A stretch of DNA of 52,085 nucleotides from Alteripontixanthobacter muriae. GTDB taxonomy: Bacteria; Pseudomonadota; Alphaproteobacteria; Sphingomonadales; Sphingomonadaceae. Below the pieces are notes generated by a model. It made no database searches, was not told where the DNA came from, and saw only the letters and a list, made by a program, of their open reading frames with translations. The DNA lies in contig NZ_JAAFZT010000012.1 in assembly GCF_013336795.1 (NCBI RefSeq), forward strand, positions 121,483-173,567, in the 5' to 3' direction. The stretch's first letter is position 1, and each line of letters starts with the position of its first letter. The translations under genes and the position numbers were made by a program. This document shows positions 37,177-45,355 of this stretch, piece after piece.

Positions 37177-37897
37177 ATTCCGGCGCGCCGCCCGAACCCT
37201 TTTCGGTCGGATTGTCGCTATCTTCCGGCGTGCCTTCGTTCTCGGGCCGCGTCTCGAATACCTTGTCGACGATCCCGAACTTCATCGCTTCGTCGGCCTC
37301 GAGGAAAGTGTCGCGGTCCATCGCCTTTTCGATCTCCGTCAGGCTCTTGCCGGTATATTTCACGTAAAGATCGTTCATCCGCTGGCGAATGCGCAGGATC
37401 TCGCGCGCTTGAATTTCGATGTCGGAAGCCATGCCGCGCGCGCCGCCGCTGGGCTGGTGAACCATGATACGGGCGTTCGGCAATGCGATCCGCATACCGG
37501 GTTCGCCCGCGGCCAGCAGGAAGCTGCCCATCGAGGCTGCCTGCCCCATGCAGACGGTCGAGACGCGCGGCTTGATGTATTGCATGGTGTCATGGATCGC
37601 CATGCCCGCCGTGACGACGCCGCCGGGCGAATTGATATACATGGAAATCGGCTTCGAGGGATTCTCGCTCTCGAGGAACAGCAGCTGCGCCGTGATCAGC
37701 GAGGCCATGCCGTCTTCCACCTGTCCGGTGACGAAAACAATGCGTTCACGAAGCAAGCGGCTGAAGATGTCGAAGCTGCGTTCCCCACGGCTTGTCTGTT
37801 CCACGACCATCGGGACCAGCGCGCCGGTAACCGGATCGCGCGTGAACTGGCCCTGCGTGCCGTGAATTTCACCAGAATTGCCGAACAGATCGATCAT
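37175..37897 (-). CDS. clpP: ATP-dependent Clp protease proteolytic subunit
   Basis: A 240-residue serine protease forming the ClpP barrel. The triad is Ser122 ([11 protein letters not shown]), His147 (IMVHQPSGG) and Asp196 (MDRDTFLE), with the same spacing as E. coli Clp[20 protein letters not shown] is the expected active-site strand. A 30-residue acidic/Gly-rich tail extends the C-terminus. The start [10 protein letters not shown] has GAGG upstream. A sigma-32-like promoter lies just upstream. Confidence 0.98.
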   Translation of the reverse strand: MIDLFGNSGEIHGTQGQFTRDPVTGALVPMVVEQTSRGERSFDIFSRLLRERIVFVTGQVEDGMASLITAQLLFLESENPSKPISMYINSPGGVVTAGMAIHDTMQYIKPRVSTVCMGQAASMGSFLLAAGEPGMRIALPNARIMVHQPSGGARGMASDIEIQAREILRIRQRMNDLYVKYTGKSLTEIEKAMDRDTFLEADEAMKFGIVDKVFETRPENEGTPEDSDNPTEKGSGGAPE

Positions 37898-37927
37898 GTA
37901 TTGCCTCGTGGATTGGATGTCGAAACG

Positions 37928-37958
37928 CTATGTCGGCGTTGCCGGCGCGATGTTCAAG
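37928..37958 (-). promoter_or_regulatory. candidate sigma-32-type promoter of clpP
   Basis: On the minus strand CTTGAAC (37952-37958) is followed after 16 bases by CGACATAG (37928-37935), a partial match to the CTTGAAA / CCCCATNT pattern, about 30 bases upstream of the clpP ATG. Agreement at the -10 is partial. Confidence 0.35.
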
Positions 37959-38308
37959 GGCATTAACCCCGATCCGGCATGAGCGATCAGACCTTCGTTC
38001 CGGAACATGGAAGCGCGCGAACTGCCGATGGCGGCTGCCAGCCTTGCCCATGCCGGCAATGATATGCCGGTTTGAGTGGTGTGCACATTTGGTCCGGCGC
38101 GGGCGAGCGACCTCGCGGTAAGCGATAAACCCAGCGCCGGCATCCGGCATGCGGCGGTCCTGAAGGCGGGCGCGGCCATGAACGCGCGCGCAGCGTGAAA
38201 TTGCATGTGCCTCGCTTTCAGCGGTGGGGACCAACGCCAGACCGCCCAGCACTCGCGGCTTTGCTGCATTCTCTTGCCGGTACCACAGGCAGCGCCTAAG
38301 CGCTGTCG
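37959..38308. other. intergenic region without a convincing gene
   Basis: Between the clpP promoter region and the antiporter gene I find no reading frame with protein-like composition and no tRNA. One small inverted repeat, CCGGCA/TGCCGG (38053-38058, 38065-38070), is present. The stretch may carry the antiporter promoter or the remains of a lost gene. Confidence 0.4.
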
Positions 38309-39691
38309 ATGGACCCACGGATCGCATCTTTCGTCATCCTCGGCCTCGGGCTGATGTTCGCTGTCGGTATCGAGAAGGCGCTTTCTCGCAGCAACATCCT
38401 GTCCCTGCCCATCGTCTATGTTGCGGCTGGCTGGGCGCTGTTTTCCCTTCCGTTCGATTTGCCGAACATCAATCCGCTGATCGATTCCACGGACATCTAT
38501 GCGCTGGAATACATCACCGAATTCATCGTCATCGTGTCCCTTATGGGAGCGGGCATTGCTATCGATCGGCCACTTACCTGGCCCAACTGGAAGCAGATCC
38601 TGCCGTTGCTCGGCGTTACGATGCCGATCACCATTCTTCTGGTCGCGCTGTATGGCTGGTGGGCACTAAGTCTTGCTCCGGCGAGTGCGATCCTGCTCGG
38701 CGGCGTGTTGGCACCGACAGACCCGGTTCTTGCGCGAAGCGTGCAGGTCGGTCCGCCGGGCAAGGACAAGCGGCACGATCTGCGATTCAATCTCACTGCG
38801 GAGGCTGGACTGAACGATGGTCTGGCCTTCCCTTTTATCCATTTGGCAATTGCCGCGATCGGGATGACGACTCTGGGCAGCTGGACGCTGTTGTGGCTGG
38901 CCGAGGACGTGGTCTGGAGGATGGGCGCGGGCACCATCGTCGGTTACCTGATCGGCTGGGCCGCCGGATGGTTCGTGTTCAAGCGCTATGCCGGGAGCGA
39001 TGCACCGGATGTGGAGAAATCCATGGAGGAATACTCCACATCCGAAGGGCCGATCGTTTTCGGTGCGCTGCTGCTGGCCTATGGGGTTGCCGAACTCTGC
39101 CATGGTTATGGCTTTCTTGCCGTGTTCGTCGCTGCAGTGATCGTCCGGCAGAGGGAGGCGCGCAGCAGTTATCATCTGGTGCTGCACCATTTCATCGAAC
39201 AGATCGAGAAGGTCATCCTCGTGGCCATGTTGCTCGCTTTTGGCGGCATGCTGGCAAGCGGGGTCATGGACGAATTGACCTGGGCGCAGGCAGGGTTGGG
39301 GCTGCTGCTGATCTTTGCAATCAGACCTCTTGGCGGGCTGATAGGAGAATTCAGAAGTCCCTTGCCGCGGCGGGGCAAGGCAGCCATGGCGTTTCTGGGC
39401 GTCAGAGGTCTCGGCTCGATCTACTATCTCGCCTATGCGCAGAACCACGGCGACTTTCCAGGGATGATGACCCTTTGGGGTACGGTCAGCTTTGCCATAC
39501 TTGTTTCGATCGTCGTCCATGGCACGACGACCATGCGCTTCATGAAGTATGTCGAGGATGCAGGGGCGCATGTTTATCGTGAGGATGACGACAAGACGGC
39601 TGACAACAGGTCGGCGGCACAGGCCAGGATGGCATCGACCAGGAAGAAACCACCAGAAGAGCAGATGGAAGGCGACATAAGCGAAGGCTGA
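38309..39691 (+). CDS. CPA1-type cation/proton antiporter
   Basis: A 460-residue transporter with about twelve membrane helices. Ion-binding motifs of the monovalent cation:proton antiporter-1 family are seen: GGVLAPTDPVLARSVQ and the Asn-Asp pair in EAGLNDGLAFPFIHLAI. The protein ends in a ~45-residue charged cytoplasmic tail. It should exchange Na+ or K+ for H+ in pH or salt homeostasis. Ion preference cannot be read from the motif alone. Confidence 0.9.
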   Translation: MDPRIASFVILGLGLMFAVGIEKALSRSNILSLPIVYVAAGWALFSLPFDLPNINPLIDSTDIYALEYITEFIVIVSLMGAGIAIDRPLTWPNWKQILPLLGVTMPITILLVALYGWWALSLAPASAILLGGVLAPTDPVLARSVQVGPPGKDKRHDLRFNLTAEAGLNDGLAFPFIHLAIAAIGMTTLGSWTLLWLAEDVVWRMGAGTIVGYLIGWAAGWFVFKRYAGSDAPDVEKSMEEYSTSEGPIVFGALLLAYGVAELCHGYGFLAVFVAAVIVRQREARSSYHLVLHHFIEQIEKVILVAMLLAFGGMLASGVMDELTWAQAGLGLLLIFAIRPLGGLIGEFRSPLPRRGKAAMAFLGVRGLGSIYYLAYAQNHGDFPGMMTLWGTVSFAILVSIVVHGTTTMRFMKYVEDAGAHVYREDDDKTADNRSAAQARMASTRKKPPEEQMEGDISEG

Positions 39692-39749
39692 CTTCGCGGA
39701 GCACGTGCGTTAAGGCGTTCGAGATACGGCACCCATCGCCTCAGGCATG

Positions 39750-39790
39750 AAAAACCCCGCCGCACCATACGGTCCGGCGGGGTTTCTTTA
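39750..39790. terminator. bidirectional terminator between the antiporter gene and tig
   Basis: CCCCGCCG/CGGCGGGG (39755-39762, 39775-39782) with inner ACC/GGT pairing has AAAA on the left and TTTCTTT on the right. It can therefore serve both convergent genes. Confidence 0.85.
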
Positions 39791-39800
39791 ACCTTGTAGC

Positions 39801-41453
39801 TTACTTCTTCGGAGCAGCTTTCTTGGCTGGTGCCTTCTTTGCGGCCGGCTTCTTTGCAGCGGCTTCGGCATCGCCGGCCTTTTCGTCGGCAGCCTTGGAG
39901 GTCGCAGCCTTCTTGACCGGTGCCTTCTTCTTGGCAACGGGCTTGTCACCATCATCGGCGTCAGCTGCGGCCTTCTTGGCGGCAGGCTTCTTCGCCGGGG
40001 CCTTCTTCGCACCCTCGTCTGAAGAAGCTTCGTCGGAAGAATCCTTCTTCGAAGCAGCCTTCTTCTTCGCAGATGGCTTCTTCGCAGATGGCTTCTTCGC
40101 CGCTGGCTTTGCCTCGCCCGTCTGATCTTCCGCTTCGATCGCGGCTTCCAGTTCCTCGCGCGTAACATCGCGTTCGGTGATTTCCGCCTTGTCGAACAGG
40201 AAGTCGACGACCTTGTCTTCATATAGCGGCGCGCGCAGCTGCGCGGCGGCCATCGGTTCGGACTGGATCAACTGCATAAAGCGCTGGCGATCTTCCTGGC
40301 GATATTGCTGAGCCGCCTGCTGGATCAGCATGTTCATTTCCTGGCCGCTGACCTCGACACCGTTCTTCTGACCGATTTCGGACAGCAGGAGGCCCAGGCG
40401 GACACGGCGTTCGGCGATGGAGCGGTAATCGTCCTTCTCGGACTCCACTTCCTTTATCGCCTGTTCCGGATTTTCGTCGCGGGCAGCTTCCTGCTGCAGC
40501 TGGTTCCAGATCTGTTCGAATTCGGCTTCGACCATGCTCTGCGGCACGGGGAAGTCGTGGCCCGATGCCAGCTGATCGAGCAGCTGGCGCTTCATCTGGG
40601 TGCGGGTCAGGCCATTGGTTTCCTGCTCCAGCTGGCCGCGCAGCAATTCGCGCAGCTTGTCGATGCCTTCGAGGCCCAGCGACTTTGCGAATTCGTCGTC
40701 GAGCTTGGTTTCCTGCTCGACCTTCACCTGCTGCACCTTGATAGCGAACTGGGCTTCCTTGCCCTTCAGGTTCTCGGCCGGATAATCGTCGGGGAAATTG
40801 ACGGTAATCGTCTTTTCCTCACCGGTCTTCACGCCCGTCAGCTGCTCTTCGAAACCGGGGATGAACTGGCCGGAACCGATGACCAGCGGCGCGCCTTCGG
40901 CCTTGCCGCCCTCGAATTCGACACCGTCGATACTGCCGGTGAAGTCGATGATGATCTGATCGCCCTCACCAGCCTTCTTGGTCTTGGCCGCGTCCTTGTA
41001 GCTCTTCTGCTGGCTGGCGATGTTCTGCAGCGCCTCGTCCACCTGTTCGTCCGTCACGGGAACCGTCAGACGTTCCAGCTTGATACCGTCCGTGTCGGGT
41101 GCCTGCACGTCGGGCAGCACTTCCAGTTCGACGTCGAGCTTGGCGTCCTTGCCCTCTTCATAGCTTTCATCGAAGCTGATGGACGGCTGCATCGCGGGAC
41201 GCAGCTTTTCATCCTTCATCAGTCTGTCGACCGATTCGCGAACCGTTTCGTTCACGATCTGCGCGTGGATTTGTTCGCCATGCATCTTGCGGACGAGGTT
41301 GGCCGGCACCTTGCCGGGGCGGAATCCCGGCATCTTCACCTGCGGCGCGACCTTCGCGACTTCGGCATCGATACGCTTCTCGATGTCGGAGGCGGGAATG
41401 GTCAGCTGATAGGCGCGCTTGAGCCCCTCGTTCTTCGTCTGATTGATCTGCAT
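39801..41453 (-). CDS. tig: trigger factor with Lys/Ala-rich C-terminal extension
   Basis: A 550-residue ribosome-associated chaperone and prolyl isomerase. The ribosome-binding domain includes the signature MPGFRPGKVPANLVRKMHG. The FKBP-like domain (~residues 160-250) has DQIIIDFTGSIDG and GSGQFIPGFEEQL. The helical C-terminal chaperone domain runs to ~440. About 109 residues beyond the usual end form a low-complexity tail of AAKKP/PAKK-type repeats mixed with acidic Ser/Asp/Glu patches, resembling histone H1 tails. Usual length is ~430-450 residues. Confidence 0.97.
   Translation of the reverse strand: MQINQTKNEGLKRAYQLTIPASDIEKRIDAEVAKVAPQVKMPGFRPGKVPANLVRKMHGEQIHAQIVNETVRESVDRLMKDEKLRPAMQPSISFDESYEEGKDAKLDVELEVLPDVQAPDTDGIKLERLTVPVTDEQVDEALQNIASQQKSYKDAAKTKKAGEGDQIIIDFTGSIDGVEFEGGKAEGAPLVIGSGQFIPGFEEQLTGVKTGEEKTITVNFPDDYPAENLKGKEAQFAIKVQQVKVEQETKLDDEFAKSLGLEGIDKLRELLRGQLEQETNGLTRTQMKRQLLDQLASGHDFPVPQSMVEAEFEQIWNQLQQEAARDENPEQAIKEVESEKDDYRSIAERRVRLGLLLSEIGQKNGVEVSGQEMNMLIQQAAQQYRQEDRQRFMQLIQSEPMAAAQLRAPLYEDKVVDFLFDKAEITERDVTREELEAAIEAEDQTGEAKPAAKKPSAKKPSAKKKAASKKDSSDEASSDEGAKKAPAKKPAAKKAAADADDGDKPVAKKKAPVKKAATSKAADEKAGDAEAAAKKPAAKKAPAKKAAPKK
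39804..40130 (-). repeat. low-complexity Lys/Ala/Pro repeat region in tig
   Basis: This encodes residues ~442-550 of trigger factor, with degenerate short repeats such as KKPSAKKPSAKK and KKPAAKKAPAKK. The underlying DNA has tandem copies of a CTTCTTCGCAGATGG unit around 40070-40100. Confidence 0.7.
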
Positions 41454-41553
41454 GATGCGATTTGCTGCCTTTTCAAGAATCTGGCGTTTTTCAAAATTTC
41501 GTGTCCGTTCCGCCTGCCCGCAGCCTCAATTCAGGCGGCGCCGGGCGGCGGAA

Positions 41554-41638
41554 TGGTGCGGGCGAAGGGACTCGAACCCCCACATCTTGCGATACTTGGA
41601 CCTAAACCAAGCGCGTCTACCAATTCCGCCACGCCCGC
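41554..41638 (-). tRNA. tRNA-Leu (anticodon UAG)
   Basis: An 85-base tRNA with encoded CCA. The acceptor stem is GCGGGCG/CGCCCGC. The anticodon stem TTGG/CCAA encloses the loop TTTAGGT, giving anticodon TAG. The long variable arm and GGTTCGAGTCC T-loop region are as expected for a type II tRNA-Leu. It lies upstream of tig on the same strand. Confidence 0.95.
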
Positions 41639-41787
41639 AACCCGAACGAAGCCGCGCAAGGGCGAGCCTCACGGCAAGCGCCCGCCTGTATAAGCACAAG
41701 GGGAAAAGGGCAAGCGCGGCGATGTCTGCAACCGGCGACAGGGAACGCAAGGGCTCGCCGGGCCGTTCCCCTTGTGGAAAGGATCGC

Positions 41788-42093
41788 ATGATGATCATCG
41801 AAGAAAGACGCACCCGTGCCGGCGACGAATACACGACGCCGGTGATCCCGCCAGCCACTCCGCCGGCCATCGACCCCGCCGTGCGGGCGAGCGATGCGGC
41901 AACGCTGCCCCGCGCCGACGGGGACAGCGACTTCCCCGGCAACACGCCGCCCGAAACCTTCCCGGACGACGGCGATGTGATCGAGCCGACCGGCCCGTCA
42001 GAAATCGAGATCGAGCGCGAGGACGTCGACGAACCCGGTCAGGGCGGTGGCGACGAGATCGTGCCGCCGCATTTCGTGCCGCCGCCGGACTGA
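41788..42093 (+). CDS. acidic Pro-rich hypothetical protein
   Basis: A 101-residue protein from the ATG at 41788 (MMIIEERRTRAGDEYTTPVI), preceded by GGAAAGGATCGC, a good ribosome-binding site. The sequence is Pro/Asp/Glu-rich and low in hydrophobics (PATPPAIDPAVRASDAAT, DDGDVIEPTGPSEIEIERED), so it is probably disordered and soluble. No domain or signal peptide is seen. I do not recognise a function. The codon pattern looks native to the chromosome. Confidence 0.65.
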   Translation: MMIIEERRTRAGDEYTTPVIPPATPPAIDPAVRASDAATLPRADGDSDFPGNTPPETFPDDGDVIEPTGPSEIEIEREDVDEPGQGGGDEIVPPHFVPPPD

Positions 42094-42160
42094 TCAAGGC
42101 CAGGGAGTCCGTGACGAGCGCGCTTGCGAATGGCGCAGGCCCGCTCTATCGGGCTGAGCC

Positions 42161-42469
42161 ATGAGCGACGAAACCATCTCACCCGCCCCTTCCGGTGCTG
42201 CGGACATTCCGCCCGATCACCTCTCGGTCAATCCGGGATCACCGGCTTTCGATGCAGAAAAGCTGCAGCGCGGAGTGGGCATCCGGTTCAAGGGAACCCA
42301 GCGCCGCGACATCGAGGAATATTGCATTTCCGAGGGTTGGGTGCGCGTTCAGGCCGGCAAGAGCGTGGATCGGAAAGGCAATCCGCTGACCATCCGCCTG
42401 ACCGGGCCGGTCGAGGCCTGGTACGAAGATCTGGGCGACGATGCGCCCGTCAACCGGAAGATCGCTTAA
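42161..42469 (+). CDS. DUF3297 family protein
   Basis: A 102-residue cytoplasmic protein. The segments DHLSVNPGSPAFD, GVGIRFKGTQRRDIEEYCIS, GWVRVQAGKSVDRKGNPLTI and LTGPVEAWYED match DUF3297, a small widespread proteobacterial family of unknown function. It follows the Pro-rich protein by 67 bases and converges on the CHAP hydrolase gene. Confidence 0.88.
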   Translation: MSDETISPAPSGAADIPPDHLSVNPGSPAFDAEKLQRGVGIRFKGTQRRDIEEYCISEGWVRVQAGKSVDRKGNPLTIRLTGPVEAWYEDLGDDAPVNRKIA

Positions 42470-42478
42470 GCACTTCGG

Positions 42479-43258
42479 CTACTCGTAGCGTGCGATTGCC
42501 GCTGCAATCCTGTCGGTCGGAGCGGCATCGCCTTTAACTGGCCGTGCGGCTTGCCTACGAGCCTCGCGGTGCTGCTTAGCCGGAGATTTTACACGGTCTG
42601 CCCTGGCGAAACGAGCGCGCTTGGAGATAGGCGCTTCGGTGGCGATATCGGCAAAAGCATTGCGGAATTCCGGTGAAGTTTCGCGGCGGACCGGCTCCGC
42701 TGTCGGCGCGCTGGCGAGCTTCGTATTGTCCGCAGGAGCCGCACCGTCCGCGTAGATGAATCCCGACACGGGCCAAGCCGTCCGCCCCAGATCCTGTATC
42801 GGATCATACCAGACTCGCACGCTGGACCAGTCGTTACCGGGCGAGACATCCACCGCCAGAACATCGTTTTCAATCTGTCCGCGCCGTCCGTTGATCGGCG
42901 ACCAGTTGGCATGCCTCAGCAGGACGCGGCGGGAATCGAGAATGCGGCTGACTGCGGCGACATGGCCCAGCCGCATGTTTCGATGCGGCGGAAAGTGCAT
43001 TACCGCCCCGATCCGCGGTTCATGCCCACGCTCGTACCGGCCCGCAGCCTGGTCCCACCAGCTGTGGGCATCGCCATAAATCTGGACACCCGATTGCTGC
43101 CGGGCATAAGGCACGCACTGCAGGTAAGGCGGCAACTCCTGCGAATTTGCTGCGCGATCCCCGCTGTAGGAACGAAAACCCGTCGCATCTTCCGCCCAGG
43201 CCTGCGCTGGAACTGCAAGCAGGCTTGCCGCGATAAACAATGTCTTAGCCCCGTTCAT
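42479..43258 (-). CDS. secreted CHAP-domain peptidoglycan hydrolase
   Basis: A 259-residue protein with a signal peptide (MNGAKTLFIAASLLAVPAQA, cleavage near AWA). The CHAP domain has catalytic Cys48 (PYLQCVPYAR) and His99 (RLGHVAAVSRI), as in amidases/endopeptidases cutting peptidoglycan peptides. The C-terminal ~90 residues are basic and probably disordered. A near-consensus CtrA-type box (43283-43297) lies just upstream, suggesting cell-cycle control. Confidence 0.88.
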   Translation of the reverse strand: MNGAKTLFIAASLLAVPAQAWAEDATGFRSYSGDRAANSQELPPYLQCVPYARQQSGVQIYGDAHSWWDQAAGRYERGHEPRIGAVMHFPPHRNMRLGHVAAVSRILDSRRVLLRHANWSPINGRRGQIENDVLAVDVSPGNDWSSVRVWYDPIQDLGRTAWPVSGFIYADGAAPADNTKLASAPTAEPVRRETSPEFRNAFADIATEAPISKRARFARADRVKSPAKQHREARRQAARPVKGDAAPTDRIAAAIARYE

Positions 43259-43282
43259 GGCGCGAGACTGCGCCGAATATGG

Positions 43283-43297
43283 TTAAGAATTTGCTAA
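43283..43297 (-). promoter_or_regulatory. candidate CtrA box upstream of the CHAP hydrolase
   Basis: On the minus strand TTAG-N7-TTAA matches the CtrA consensus TTAA-N7-TTAA at 7 of 8 positions, 25 bases before the gene start. Chance occurrence is possible. Confidence 0.35.
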
Positions 43298-43385
43298 ACC
43301 CGCTGAAGAGTGTCGTAGATTCCCCGAAGCGCGAAGACAGCGGTTTCTTGCCAAAGCGCCTCCGAAAGGCCACTTGCGCAAAATC

Positions 43386-44822
43386 ATGTTACCGCAAGTC
43401 ATCATCATCGGACGGCCCAATGTCGGCAAGTCAACCCTGTTCAACCGGCTCGTCGGCAAGAAGCTGGCGCTGGTCGACGATCAGCCCGGCGTCACGCGTG
43501 ACCGCCGCACCGGAGATGCGGAGATCGCGGGGCTGAAGTTCCAGATCGTCGATACCGCTGGTTGGGAAGATGACGATCCTGCTTCGCTGCCAGGTCGGAT
43601 GCGCCAGCAGACCGAACTGAGCCTCGCCGGCGCGGATGTCGCCATGATGGTGGTGGATGCTCGGGTCGGCATCACGACGCTCGACCAGGAAATCGCGCTC
43701 TGGCTGCGGCAGCAGCAAGTGCCGGTCATCCTGGTGGCGAACAAGGCCGAAGGGCGCGGCGCCCTGCCCGGCATCTACGAATGTTTTCAGCTCGGCTTCG
43801 GCGACCCTGTGCCAGTTTCGGCCGAACATGGCGACGGCATTGCCGATCTGTTCGATTCGCTCTGGCCAATCCTTGGCGAAGGCGAAAAGCTGCGCGAGGC
43901 AGCCGAAGACATCGCGAAGCAGGAGGCGAAGATCGCCCGCCAGCACGCCCGCGATGCCGCGGAAGATCGCGGTGAGGAATATGTCGAGGAGATTGTTGCC
44001 GGCCCCCTCAAGCTGGCCATCGTCGGGCGACCGAACGCAGGCAAGTCGACGCTGATCAATCGCCTGCTGGATGAGGAACGCCTGCTGACCGGACCTGAAG
44101 CCGGAATCACCCGCGATTCAATTGCCATCGACTGGCAGTGGCGCGATCCCAAGACGGACGAAACGCGCGAGATTCGCCTGATCGACACGGCGGGTATTCG
44201 CAAGAAAGCGCGGATCACCGACAAGCTGGAAAAGATGGCCGTCAGCGATGCGCGTCACGCCATTGATTTTGCCGAGGTCGTCGTGCTGCTGCTCGACGCC
44301 ACGCAGGGCCTCGAACATCAGGATCTCAAGATCGCCTCCATGGTTCTGGAGGAAGGGCGCGCCCTGATGGTGGCGATCAACAAGTGGGATATCGCCGAAG
44401 ATGCCAGCGGCCTGTTCAACGGCATTCGTCACGCGCTCGACGAAGGGCTGGCGCAGGTGAAGGGCGTGCCGCTGTTCGCCGTTTCGGCCCGGACCGGCAA
44501 GGGGCTGGACACGATGCTTTCCACTGCGTTCGAAATACGAGAAAGCTGGTCCAAGCGGGTGCCCACTGCCGCGCTGAACCGCTGGTTCGACGATGCGCTG
44601 GAAGCCAATCCGCCGCCAGCGCCGAAGGGCCGCCGGATCAAGCTGCGCTACATCACGCAGGTCGGCACGCGGCCGCCCCGTTTCGTGGTGTTCGGAACAA
44701 GACTGGATGCGTTGCCGACGAGTTACGAACGCTATCTTGTCAACGGCATCAGGCGCGAATTGGGGTTCGAGGCCGTGCCGGTGCGGGTCAATCTGAAAAG
44801 CCCGAAGAACCCTTTCATCTGA
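43386..44822 (+). CDS. der: ribosome-assembly GTPase Der (EngA)
   Basis: A 478-residue double-GTPase needed for 50S assembly. The first G domain has GRPNVGKSTLFNRL, DTAGWE and NKAE. The second has GRPNAGKSTLINRL, DTAGI and NKWD. The C-terminal KH-like domain includes GRRIKLRYITQVGTRPPRFV. I chose the ATG at 43386, which gives the usual MLPQVIIIGRP start. A TTG at 43374 with AAAGG 5 bases upstream is a real alternative adding four residues. Confidence 0.97.
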   Translation: MLPQVIIIGRPNVGKSTLFNRLVGKKLALVDDQPGVTRDRRTGDAEIAGLKFQIVDTAGWEDDDPASLPGRMRQQTELSLAGADVAMMVVDARVGITTLDQEIALWLRQQQVPVILVANKAEGRGALPGIYECFQLGFGDPVPVSAEHGDGIADLFDSLWPILGEGEKLREAAEDIAKQEAKIARQHARDAAEDRGEEYVEEIVAGPLKLAIVGRPNAGKSTLINRLLDEERLLTGPEAGITRDSIAIDWQWRDPKTDETREIRLIDTAGIRKKARITDKLEKMAVSDARHAIDFAEVVVLLLDATQGLEHQDLKIASMVLEEGRALMVAINKWDIAEDASGLFNGIRHALDEGLAQVKGVPLFAVSARTGKGLDTMLSTAFEIRESWSKRVPTAALNRWFDDALEANPPPAPKGRRIKLRYITQVGTRPPRFVVFGTRLDALPTSYERYLVNGIRRELGFEAVPVRVNLKSPKNPFI

Positions 44823-44832
44823 ACGTCATGCC

Positions 44833-45354
44833 ATGATCCTCGACTTCATCGCCGCGAATGCGGACATCACCACGACCCTGATCGAACGCACTTCAAGCAC
44901 TGTTCGCGTTCAGCACATCCTGCAATTGTCCCTCGCCCCGGTATTTCTGCTGGCGGCGATCGGCGCGGTGCTGAACGTGATGAACACGCGGCTGATCTGG
45001 ATTGTGGAGCGAGTGAACCGGATCGAGGAAGCCGAAGACGATGGAACAGGCGGGCGCGAATCGGAAGAGCTTCCTGCATTGCGGCAGCGGCGCTTCCTGG
45101 CGCAGGCGGCGGTCAACCTCTCCACGGCGGCAGCGCTGACCATCTGCCTCGTCGTCGCGCTGCTGTTCATCAGCGCCTTTATTCGTCCTCAGATCGGCAC
45201 CTGGGTTGCAGCGGCATGGATCGTCGCAATGGTGCAACTGGTGCTGGCCTTGCTGCTGTTCCTGCTGGAAACGCGCGCTGCCATCACCTCGCCGCGCGAG
45301 CGCCGCCAGATCTCGCGCGAAATCCTCAGGCGGCGCCACGACCGCGAAGGATAG
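44833..45354 (+). CDS. DUF2721 membrane protein
   Basis: A 173-residue protein with three hydrophobic helices (LSLAPVFLLAAIGAVLNVM, AALTICLVVALLFISAFI and AAWIVAMVQLVLALLLFLL). The conserved segment RLIWIVERVNRIEEAE and the later ALRQRRFLAQAA are typical of DUF2721. Function is unknown. It follows der by 10 bases and converges with the DUF418 gene with one base between stops. Confidence 0.85.
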   Translation: MILDFIAANADITTTLIERTSSTVRVQHILQLSLAPVFLLAAIGAVLNVMNTRLIWIVERVNRIEEAEDDGTGGRESEELPALRQRRFLAQAAVNLSTAAALTICLVVALLFISAFIRPQIGTWVAAAWIVAMVQLVLALLLFLLETRAAITSPRERRQISREILRRRHDREG

Positions 45355-45355
45355 T

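Noticed and set aside
37928-38269. 113-residue frame in the clpP-antiporter gap
   Set aside because: It has atypical composition, no ribosome-binding site that I could see and overlap with the clpP promoter region.
40305-41693. 462-residue plus-strand frame opposite tig and the tRNA
   Set aside because: It is antisense to tig and runs across tRNA-Leu; there is no protein-family match.
41443-41787. Upstream extension of the Pro-rich protein frame
   Set aside because: It would run across tRNA-Leu. The ATG at 41788 has a good ribosome-binding site.
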